DNA from: Congeria kusceri
Taxonomy: Eukaryota > Mollusca > Bivalvia > Myida > Dreissenidae
Direction: 5' to 3'
DNA length: 64,000 bases
Assembly: GCA_027627225.1 (NCBI GenBank)
Contig: CM051034.1
Coordinates: forward strand, 15,491,480-15,555,479
In this document: positions 14,301 through 26,300 of the stretch, piece by piece
Numbering within the stretch: position 1 is the stretch's first letter
Layout: the number at the start of each line of letters is the position of its first letter
Notes under the pieces: model-generated
Told to the model about the DNA's origin: nothing
Seen by the model: the letters and a program-made list of their open reading frames with translations, nothing else
Database searches by the model: none
Made by a program: the position numbers and the translations under genes

Positions 14301-17300
14301 ATTAGGGTAGGCCTTGTAATTAACTTATAAAAGAGGCATGCTTTAAAGTATTGGAAATGTTTCTTTCAAAAAGAGCAACATTGTTTTAATGTTAGCTTTA
14401 AAGAGATTTATAAAATAACTATCTCTGTGTTTATGTGGACAGAAATTTTATGTCATTTTTGTCAAAGTTTTCTTCATAAAATATCACTTGGCAACCTTCG
14501 TTGTTAGCACAATAAATATTTGCACAGTACAGTCAAGGCCAACACTGGTCAGGGTGGGTGGTGATTGTTGTTATCTCCAGTCAAAAATAGTGGGATGTAG
14601 CCTGTCAAGTGACAGTCTGGAATGTGACATTATTGCTGTGCAGTATAGGACCCGTTCTCCGCTTACTTGTAGACATTTATAGAAGTAATTGAGAAACAAA
14701 AGTACAATATCTAATATCTTATTTCCTCAAGTCATATTTATTAAAAATTCAATGTAATCAAGGCACAATTTATAACTGTTGTGTGCAGACACGTTTAATC
14801 GATCCTTTACTTCCCATAGAAAATAATTTATATCGTTGATTAATCTAGAAAATGAATATATGCTTAGTATTCGCAGGTGTATTCTTTCAACTAAATAGCT
14901 TAAAGTCACTTACAAGGTGATACACGTTAAACTAAACATCAAACGTTTAATGTTGAGATATCAAATATATAAAATAATGCATTGTGAGCTAAAAACTTAC
15001 ACTTATTGGCATAAAGTTAACGGAATTTGAACAGTTAAAAGTTTTACGTTTGGTTTTTACATTTTCAATGCTACATGTACCAAACTAGCTGAAGTTCCTT
15101 GTGGTTTATGTAGAATATCCTGCATCTCGCCATATGTTTTCTGTAAATAGTCGGATTTAATCCGCATTGCCACGAAATACGGCAGTAATTAAAGCTAGTG
15201 TTTGTAAACAGTTTTACTCGGAGGATCAGGGTTTTTGCAATAAACAGTATCCAGCAAAGCATATGATCCTGAAGTAGGTTATTTACTAACGTAAACAATT
15301 CCAAAGACATACAATAAGATAATAGTTTTATTGTAGAGTCTGAATTTGGCCATGTTCACCTCTTATGTGGCTTTAAACAACACATTCTGTGTTTCCAATG
15401 TTCACTGTCTTACCTTCATTGTTTTGGGTTTAAAGATAAAAAAGTCAGTTAAATAGACAATTTATGTGAAAGCCAATTTTTCATGATATTATTTTTTTCT
15501 CACCTTCTGAACTTTGTGTGTTTTAAATAGCCACCGAGATAATTGACACCATATTAAATAAAACGGATTAAACCAATATTTAAATGATTCCACCTCCCTG
15601 CGAGCCATTTAGAGCAGTCGGTTCAAGATGAGCTGTGCCCGGGTACATGTCATATTCAATTAGCATTCAATTAGTGTTCAATTACGGTCACGGGAAGGCT
15701 GTAAATGAGTGATTTGATAGGAATTATTAATAAAAAAGTGCCTGATCATCATGAAGCTGTAAATCTCTACATATTTGGTGAGAATCCAAGCCGCCCTTGG
15801 GGACGCTTCCTCACCTGAGATCTGAGCTCGTAAATAAGTGGGGGTCTTTGCCTCATTGCCAACAAGATGATTGTAAAAAATTTGTCTTATTAAGTTTTCT
15901 TATTCCTGGCTTATTTTGCTATATGCCATATTAGCGAATTGTAGCAAATTATAATTTTTGACTGAAGAGAAGTGAAATAGAACAGTACCAAATTATTTGG
16001 CCATCTTGAAATTATATCAGATCATTTTAGATATTTATTATGCTATTTTACATATATGTACATGTATAACAAACTCTTAAGTATGAAAGCTGTTTTAAAT
16101 TATGAAACAAAATTCAGTAGATTTTTATTGTTCAGAGAATAAACTAAAATGATGCTGAGATGCTGAATTGAAAATTAAAAACACATGAACAGCAGAAATA
16201 CCTTAAGTTAGGCTGCCTAATGGTTTTGTTAAAAAAACAATGTAGGTAAATAATGTAAACTAGGGCATTTGAACATGTACATGAAGGCAAGAAGTATGGC
16301 TGCTACTGTGCTGGAAGTCATGTATTCACTGTTTGTTTGGTGTCAGATTTTGACATTCCTTTTGATCCTTTAGATTTAATGTCCCAGTTAATGAGTCGTT
16401 TGTTGTATACTGCGGAAATGGGATACGTGGGACTTTCAGCGTTTGTTGAAACACTTGTCTTAAGTAAGAGATTTTGAATGTGCTTTCTTGAAGAATAGTA
16501 CAGAAAGAAAGTTAGCATAATTTTAAAATGACAACAAGTAATTCAGTGTTGTGGTTTTCATCGGGGTCAAGAATAAATCAAATATGTTATTTAGTATTGT
16601 TTATTGAAAGGATTCTCACATCAAAAAGTTTCTAAATCAGTACTCGATTATTGAAGTAATAAGATTGCCAATATTTTATAGCTTGAACCATTTCATTCCG
16701 AATGTCTGTATTTTACCAGGGGTCTGTGATTAATTTGTACTTTAATTGAATAGAGCATGGCTCTATGTTTGGGTTGACAGAATAATACCAATTGAATTGA
16801 ATCGCAGAAGACGAAGGCACATGATATTGTTATTATAAAGTATTTCTTTATCTGTATTTACGAAGGGGGAAGATTGTTTTGTATTGAGAATGGGCTAAAT
16901 TCCAAAATCAGTGAGCGGAACATCAACTTTTGTCAGAATAAATAAGTAAAATGTCATACGCAGTGAATAGAATGCCGATCTTGTGAATGGGAGATTGTTT
17001 GGTTTACATTGCCATTTAGTGGAACAATAGCGTAGTGAAAACAAATCGGTAATGATCGAATGATAGAAATGCTTGAATTCAGTTTTGGCAAAGAAGCAAA
17101 TTCAATGTTTTGGGTGTTGCATGATGAGGTTAGGTGTTGTATACGGTATGCGATCAATTATCACTTTCATTTCCTCGAGAACAATGTGCCTCAACTGTTC
17201 ATTAGCCATTTGGGTCACTTTGGACAGTTGCCTTAGTGAAACAGAATATTAATTACATGGTTTTCATTGTTCATAAGCCAAGTATTAATATTATACACCT

Positions 17301-20300
17301 TTAAAAAATTGTTACTGTTATAATTTTGTTCTGCAATGAATAAATTGCGTGAATTTTTATTTGCATTTTTTTTTCCGAAGTAAATAAATTCTGAACATAC
17401 TAAAATAATTAACATCAAACTAAACGTAAATGGCCTTTTGTAGACTTGAGGAATGCATTCTTCTAGTTCTACATGTACTTAAGGTTGAGGGAGTGCCGTT
17501 ATGTAGTTGGTACATAATCAGGGGTCTCGATCTCAGTATTTTTTTCCCCCAACGAAAAAGTATATATTTTTCCCCCATTTCAGACCAAAATTCCCCCTAA
17601 ATGAACTGCCATCGAATTTGTTTTCGTTTTGTTTATGGGAGTAATTTCGGGGATCAAATTTACTTAAGCACTGTTACAAACGGTTAACGATAAAATCTGA
17701 AGAACACCACATGGTCATGTAAAATGACCGTTTTGACTTGTCTGGCTCCCGATTATTTGTGCTTTCATAATGAAACTTCATTTATATACAGTTAACTGCT
17801 AGCTTATTTGCTGGGAACCGTAATTTTTGTTTTGGGAAAATGGCTTCTGCTTAAAAGTTATCAAAACAGGTGAAGCAAAAAGGCACAAATACCGTGTCTT
17901 ACAGTCGAAAACACAGTTTATTACTGTATTAGAATTAGTATATGTAGTGTAACAAAATTAATTAAGGTTAAAAATTGGAAGTTAAAAAAACGAATAAAAA
18001 AATCAGAAGTGAAAAACTATTAAATTGCATGAAAAATTATCTGTTTCACTGCTCCACCTTATAATGGTAAAGTGGTAGATGGATTAACATAATATTCAAT
18101 TTATTTATAATTATCATGAATAAAGTTGTCAGGTAAAGAGTTAGACTAAATAAAGTGATTTGAAAAATATATTTAATAGTTTTTATTTTTGATTTGTTTG
18201 CGAAGTCTAAATTTCCCCTTCTGTGTAAAACGACGCTAAAATTTCCCCGCCTGAGGGTACAGGTACTCTTCCCCCAAACCAGAGAGAGACCCCTGATAAT
18301 AACATATAAAAAATGAACATAATTATCATGGTAATTACGCATGTTACATTATATTTATTTCAGTAAAGAGAATATTTCACGACCTTAGTATTACAATGGC
18401 CTATCTGCTTCTTTAATACATGTTAGATAGACTCTTATAATACTAAGGTGGCGATTTATAAACTATAGTGTATGCATGAATTTTGTTGATTTAAAAAGTA
18501 TCATTATTTTGGTACCATTTTGTTTTCACATTTTCACAAATTCCCCATTGTATTCCAGAAGTGACATTTACAATTATAACAGTAACATAAAATGTGCTGT
18601 CTTCTTGTAATGAAATCCCAATTTCAAGGCTTGTTTGTCAGAGATCTGTGAAAGACTAAGATGTTTGAGTCGCCCAGTTGGTTGCTAGGAGAGGACAACT
18701 AGTACAAGAGGTTTCTTGTGATTCACACCCCCTGGACTGTTTGATTGCTGGGGGTAGAGATTTACCTACCTGTATACTGAATCATTGATTGATGTCATTG
18801 CATGAAAACTGTGTTATCCTCCTGTGATATTGTCAGTTTTGAGGTCATCCTTTGGGGTGAAGGGTAGGGACATTTATCAAATATGTGGAGAACATTATAG
18901 CTTGATTTTATGTACTTTAAATGAATTTGGTAACAGTTTGGCGGTATTACATTCTTGTGCAGGCCTTCCTAGGATGAAAAATGTAATGTTCTTAGCCAAA
19001 TTTTCCTTACTTTTCTGAAAAAATGCTAAATTTGACTTCCATAATTTGTGTTTTTTTCTGTAGAAACATAATATTAGCCAAACACAGTTTCTTAAGCCAA
19101 ATTTAATATTCAAATAGGCATCCATTGGCTAAACGGCTTAATCCGGGCTTATTCTGCCGTTCACCATATTAACCAATGGCTACCAATTGGAACATTTAGC
19201 TAAAGGGTTTTCCATTTGGCGACAAGTTCCTCTTCACAGAACACTATAAATTGCCTTAAATGAGCAGAATTTCAAAGGAATTTATGTGTATTTGGCTAAA
19301 TAAAAATTTTAATAATAGGAAGCCCTGGGCTAAAAGCCGAGTGATCCCTGTAGTAATAATGCTAACAAACCAAGAGTTTACTGTTATCTTGGACATGTAT
19401 TTTCAGGTGTCAAGGTGCAGATGGCCCCAGTGGGTTTGGGTTTGAGCTGACATTCAGACTGAAACGCGAACCTGGGGAGACAAACCCGCCGACCTGGCCA
19501 GCCACCCTGATGCAGGCTCTCGCACGATACGTCTTTCAGACTGGTACTTAACCTTGCTGTTATTATTGTTGGGGGAATTTAAAGCCCTTAACATCTTGTT
19601 CTTCTTCACCAGCTTGACTTTATGACTGTTAATGCAGCGGTCCAGAAATATGTTAATAAAATAAAACTTTGCAGATGTCGTTTCTAATGGACATTTTACC
19701 GATTAAAAATACAGAAAAAGTGCATTGAAATCGGTAAAATAACGTTTTGGTAACTTTTTATCGTATAGTTTCTGTATGCGAAAGCTGGTGATGCCTCTGG
19801 AGTAAATCGGCATGTACAGTAGTGTATATTCCGTTCGTACCAAGCGTTTTCGAACATAGACATTATAGAATGCCTTCCGTAAATCAGAAACAGTTTTTAG
19901 TCAAATAAACGTCATAAAATGTTCATTAGAACTAATGCCAATTTAAGATGTATTGAATTATATTCTTTTAGATTGTTGGCTTATTCGAAGTATGTGCATG
20001 TGTCTTTACAAGTTCTTTTATAAATATCAATCAGAAACTGCATGAGTTTTATGCATATGTATTTACCAATTATTTTCTTTCTATGAAATAAAAACTAAAA
20101 AAAACAACACAAAAATTCTGTTTTGAGATTTAAGTATTATCATGTTGCACATAGTTAATAACAGATGATAAAAATGGTAATTTGGATCTATCCATCCCAA
20201 ATACATTGTATACAAATATTGACATACCGAACATTATCACAAAATATCATTATTTCCTAACAGAAAACAAGGTATATAGTGGAGACCATGTGCCATGGCA

Positions 20301-23300
20301 CCTACCCCTGGATGGCAGCGAGTCACGCATCCAGCACATGCTGATGGCAGACGACCCCCAGTTGAACCCTATCACGACCCCATTTGGCCCCATCTGCTTC
20401 GTTCAGATTGTGGGCGTGTGCACGGAGGAACTGCAGGCGGCGCAACACTGGAACGGACCTGGCGTCATTGAGCTGCTGCGATCAATGACTGTGTAAGTGT
20501 TTGAAATATACATTTTTACTTTCTTTTAGGGCATAGTAATTTCTCGTTTCAGCATTAATTATGATTTTGATGGCTAGATTTTAATTACAGATTGCTTGAC
20601 CTATTCGATAATGTTAAGTGTTGGTGAAGCGTTTGAGGCAGGTTCGCCGGAAGTGTTACTGTATACACCTCGTATTAGAGTTAAAAAAAATTCTCTTGTT
20701 TCTATCATAAATGATACTCGTATCAAAGCTGCATTATGCACTCGTGTTATAAAATGAAATGATATTTTTATGTTTGTATCTTTAGTTGATTTTTTTTTTA
20801 TGGTAGATGTTACAGGGGTGATAAAATTCCGGTTTATGCCGGATTTCCGGTTTTCTTGTTCCAAAAATTCGATTTTCAGATCGATATAAATCCGGGGTTT
20901 TATTTAGTAGGGTGGGTTGGGGTGGTATGAAAACACTTGGGTACGAATCAAAATCGGAAACGAAACTGCCGGAATTTTCCGGAGTTCAACGAATTGAACC
21001 TGTCTTTTGTGTTATTGAATGTTATTGGTCGATATTCGTCCGTATATGTTTCGGGAAATGCCGGAAAATAACGATTTCATTTAGTTATTTGCAGGTACAT
21101 AAGCGACCGGAAGTGATCTTTGTTACCAGCGGAAAATTTGTATAAATAGGCGTCTGTCAAGAACGTAGATATTTTTGAACAGTTTGACATCACGATTGGT
21201 AAGTTCCAATAGCGTAGGTCTACCTCTACGGAAGAGGTTTAGTTACTGTAGTTAAAATAGTATCCATGCCGAACGTGCCATAATTTGATAAAGTTAGGAC
21301 ATGGCAATATTGAAATTTAGAATTATCAAAATTCTAGCAGATTGTCTTTTGACTTTTAAATTTTTTTTAACGAATGTGAGTGGCAATAATGGCATGGCTG
21401 CGGTCCGCATCCTCTTCTGTATTCTCCCTTTATTAACCATAACACTGTTGCTGGTACGGACAGGTCTGTTTTAATTATTTTTATATGCCCCTAAAATATG
21501 AGCCGAACAGCAACGTGTTTTACATTGATAAAAAATTCTCATGGGTAACCTGTCAAAAGCATGGGCAGGTAGGGGAACCCATAGTAAATTTTTGAAAATG
21601 TGAATTTGTACATAACATTTTTTTTAAAGCGTTTAAATATTAATACAGGCTATATACATGCAGGGAGGACCCGTGCTGATTTTTTTTAAACATCTTGATA
21701 TTTAGTTGGTATGACTACAATTTGTTTTCATGAAAACAAATTACGATTCCAGGGACAGAAAACTCAATATATCGGTAAATTCAAAATACTGAAAGCCATT
21801 CATGATAGGACAACTAATTATGCATACAAGTCACAAAAAGAAATTATTTTTTGTTCAACAGAAGTCTTTGTGTGTCTCAAAAGCAACAGTATATGATATT
21901 GAAAACAACTGTTAATATATGTCTTATATGAATAAAAAAAGTACTCAAACAATTGAGTTCATTATAACGGATGCAGTAAAAAATGTCCTATGCTTTGGCA
22001 GAAAATGTATATAATACGAATGTCTTGATTTGTAGGTATTCAGCATGCCTCTTGACTTTGCCACAGACAAGGACGATGTGCGGGCTAGTTTACAGTACCA
22101 GAGCGATTTACGTCTCATCGTTTCCTGTCAGCTCATAACCTTGCCGTGGAAACTTCAAGACTGTTTGAAGCTTACAGTGTTCCATTATCAATTCCTGTCA
22201 AAAAAGGAAAGAGAGAGACTGGCACCAATCATTGATAGCCTTCTTCAAAGAAATCATGTTTCAGATGAGAGTCAGGAGGAGGTCAAAGCCATCGGACGGC
22301 GTCTTCGGTAGAAGAAAATGACCAAGGACGGGGAAACTCGGAAGGAGAGAGTTATCAACAAGATGTTTGATCAACGCAAGAAGACTAGGATGCTGTTAGG
22401 ACTTTACATCTCTGTGCTGAAATGCCTGAAGCAGTATTCTGTGTTGTTTCAGTCCAAAGAGCCCATGTTGCATATCCTTCATGATCAGCACCAAAAAGTG
22501 TAACTGCCTGACTAGTGATGAGAAATTACACCAATCAGTGTGTCTGGTGTGTGCATAATAACTACGTTGCAATAAAGCAAAATGTGCTTATATAATTTTT
22601 GTGACTGTTCTGTGACACTTCCACTAGCTGTTTACAAAAATAATTAAAACTCACTGACACTAGTCATGTACAGGTGTATTCATTTTGAAATGTTAAAGTT
22701 TTTAACTTCATTTGAATAGATGCTTGAAGTTTGATGTAGTTAGATTGTTGAATTTTCCTAAAGAATAAAAAAATATAATTTAAACTGGCTCTAGTCATGT
22801 ACAGGTGTATTTATTTTGAAATGTTAAAAGTTTTGAACTTCATTAGAATAGTTGCTTGAAGTTTGTTGTAGTTAGATTGTTGAATTTTCCTAAAGAATAA
22901 AAAATATTAATATTCACTGGCACTAGTCATGTACAGGTGTATTTATTTTGAAATGTTGGAAGTTTTGAACTGCTTCAGAATAGTTGCTTGAAATTTGTTG
23001 TAGTAAGATTTCCTAAAGAATAAAAATATTAATATAATAGATTGTCTATGTTCCTTCTTAAATAATTGTTTAATAGGAGCTTGGTGGTGGGTTTGTCATA
23101 TATAACCCCATTAAATGACCAACTAAAAAGTTAAATATGCAGGTAATGATCACTGAAGAAGTGAATTTCACAATTCAAATGAGACAGAACAGAATACCAG
23201 CTGCCCGAGCATAATTTTAAGCTAATCTAAGTCACTTAAAATACGCAAGTGCCAGGAGCTTCAGGGGGCTTCGCCCCCTATGACCCCCACCAGGGCCTAC

Positions 23301-26300
23301 AAGTGGGGCTATCGCGCCCCCTGGACTCCCAGCGAAAAACTTCAGGTTTTTTTTTTTTTACACAGTATCACCCCTGTGTTATAAGATAAGTCATATTGTT
23401 GAAGATAAGTCATTTATGAAGCTGCATTATGGACGTGTGTTAATGATGTTTATAGTTTTGTTTTATTGATTGAAGTTGAATCTAATGCGTAATTGCTAAT
23501 GGTCCATGCTGTTATTTTTTCCAACCAGGGAGATATCGATTTCTGGTGCTCTATTTATAGAACGCTAATGGCTGCATTGTATTGATACAAAAGCTTCTTC
23601 AGAAAATGGCTTCCAAGTGAAGCTGGAATATTAATCATTGTTTTGAATTTCTTTGTCTACGGACAGTTTGATAAATGCTTGCAACAGACTGGGCAGTCTT
23701 TAAGCATTTATTTTTGGTTAATTGTGTGGAGTTATATGAAGCTTTTTATCAATTTTGGGTAATCAGACAATAATTTAAGTTAGGTAAAGTCGTTTAACAT
23801 GTGTCATATTTTTTCCCCATAAGGAATTAGCCCACAAAGATCATGATAACAAAGACTGCAAAAGAAAAAAAAGAACAACCAGCGAAAACTATATTTCAGT
23901 CATCTGTATAAAAAATGTGCAACATTTATTTTCCAAACACAGAGCTGTATTTTTCCACCCCACATGGAATTAGCTCATAAAGGCGAGGATTTCAGTGATA
24001 GCTAATTTTTTTTTTACACAGTGCTGGTGGTCCCTGGCTGATCACAGACATGCGACGAGGTGAATCACTCTTCGAGATCGGGCCTAGTCTTCAGGAAAAA
24101 GTCGACATCGGGATCGAGTCTGAGGGGTCGAATCTGAGCGGCGTGAACAGCAAGTGCTCATGGGAAGAGCCGGGCGAAAACGATCGCGACAACATGTCGT
24201 ACAAGGACGGAATAGTGGAGGACGACGACGACGATGATGAGCGGCGACACATATCAATCATTGGTGAGTCTGATGGGATTGAATTACGAATGGGTTATAG
24301 ATTTTCCTGCTGTGATACTTTATCTTTTAAGCAGTTTTCTGCCATTTGAATGGCGACTTGTGTAAACCAATTGTGCTCAAATTGGTGTGATTGCTGAGGT
24401 TGTAACGAATGAATTTATATTCAAACAGAGTTACATTATTGAGATGGTTGGGGTTTCATAATAGGTGCCTTGAATGGCAATTAAAGTTAATTTCAATTTC
24501 TTTAACCAGAGTTTGGAATAAAAAATCATTTTAAAAATTCTTTATCGTTAAATTTGAAAACTTTAAATCAGAAGTTTTTTGTGTAGTACGTTGATGGAGC
24601 ATGAGGGACTGACTGCATGTCACCATATTGGTTTTGGTAGTGGAAGAGTGTAGAAAATAAGTGCTAATTGTTCGTGGGAGGTAAGTTTGCACATGGTGCA
24701 AAATTGCTCCGTAACATTTTTCACTGGAAATTCTTGTGGGTTGTTTAAGACAGATTAGCACATGGTGGGGAGTGTGGCAAAATTAGCACCATTCCTTATG
24801 TGTGTACCTCATGGAAAATCAAGTACTGATTCTTGTCATGTAAGCGTTTTGTTTGTATACAGTTTGTGTCTCCACAAAGTTGTTTAAGTTTATACTTTAT
24901 TTATTTTCTTAAACATTTACAGAATCTGAGCAGATAAAAGCAACTTTGTCGAGAGGACTGGATCCACACTTGCAATCAAAAATAGATGGCTTCAAGTGAG
25001 TAACATTTATTAGTTAAACACACTCTCTCCATAAGATTGTTTTACATTTAATGAAATAACCAAATTATCATAATATTTTGTCCATTATATGCCATTAGCC
25101 AAATTATAATTTAATAATACGATCAAATAAAACCTAACATTTCGAAGATAAACACTGCTCACACTGACACTAGTGGACTGTAGCAAGCAAGTTCTACATT
25201 TAAGTAAACTTCTTCATTTCAAAGATGATTTCTGAGATTCAGAAATAGATATCAGAATTGCCTAAAGCTGTTGTTAGATTTTGTATGGTTAAGTTTAACA
25301 TTATTTACTACTAAGACATCACAGTTGATTATCGTAAGGCCTGTTGTAAGATTTTGTTTGGTTTAGTTACACATTGTTTGTTCATTCCCTCGCAGCCGCC
25401 CCAGGTCTCGGAAAGGTTCTTTCGACAGCACGGAGAGTTCAGAAGCGCCAACAGAACTGTTGCGGACGCGGACATTGGATTCTGTACACCTGAAGTTCAA
25501 CCTTGAAGCAGCTTCCCTCCTACCGCTGGCTTTGAGGTATGGTATTAAAATGTTTAAAGTTTCTTTGTTGTAATTTACTTACTTTACACTATTTAGAATT
25601 AATTGCATTTAGGTATCCACAGTTTTTTCCCTCAATTGATAGACAGTTGCCTTATAAATGGAATCATTACATATCTTAGCATTTTATATCCATAATGTAT
25701 ATTAAATAATTGACGGACCACTCATAATTTTTTTTTTTTTTTCCACTTTTGAATAAAGTTTGAATTTCCCCCACCTTATTCCGGCAAAAAATAATAATCT
25801 AGGACTAGTATTAGATGGATAAACATAACACATCTTTTTAAAACCTGAACGATTTTTTCAGGGGAAGGTTACGGCACGGTCGGCACTTCACATTTATGAG
25901 TGCAACAAACGACTCTGCAATAACGCTGGTATCTTCAAGCGTGAACGGGTCGATAGCGGACGAGGAGCATCCATTTGCGGCCCATGGGTTGTGGTTACAG
26001 GTTTTGCTCGCTGATGATTTCCTCGAAGAAATGTGCGACGATTTGCAGGAGCTGTCAAATCCAAATGATGTGAGTGAAGTGACTGTCTTAATGGTGCTGC
26101 ATTTCAGTTTTCGTTGTCCTTGATTTTTAAATTTACTTACAGTTTGATTGTTTTCGAGTTTCAATGCTACAAGGTCCCAATTATCTTTATCCTAGATGAT
26201 TAATGCTGCATTATCACAGATGCCCTATTTGGGATTTCAAATTACTTAAACATGTGTGTTGTTTTTTGTTCACCAGAAATTTCAGTATATTTTTATGTAT

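Larger units (their letters stand above)
13966..19406 (+). other. SUFU intron 2 (5441 bases)
   Basis: GT-AG intron containing hAT-like copy B (17519-18295) and a weaker element candidate at 18960-19327. The rest is AT-rich with no supported gene. Confidence 0.7.
20813..23376 (+). mobile_element. Larger hAT-like element with 5-bp target duplication (SUFU intron 4)
   Basis: Starts CAGGGGTGATAAAATTCCGG and ends TATCACCCCTG, an 11-base perfect inverted terminus. It is flanked by TGTTA on both sides (20808-20812 and 23377-23381). The left subterminal region is dense in CCGGAA/TTCCGG motifs; the right has a strong GGGGGCTTCGCCCCC hairpin near 23266. Inside lie a broken gene (22045-22503) and a three-copy tandem repeat. 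It shares the 5-bp duplication size with the two smaller hAT-like elements here but not their internal sequence. Confidence 0.7.
20493..24021 (+). other. SUFU intron 4 (3529 bases)
   Basis: Mostly occupied by the hAT-like element. After it, two related blocks, AAGGAATTAGCCCACAAAGA (near 23821) and ATGGAATTAGCTCATAAAGG (near 23965), form a diverged direct repeat close to the exon 5 acceptor. Confidence 0.6.
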
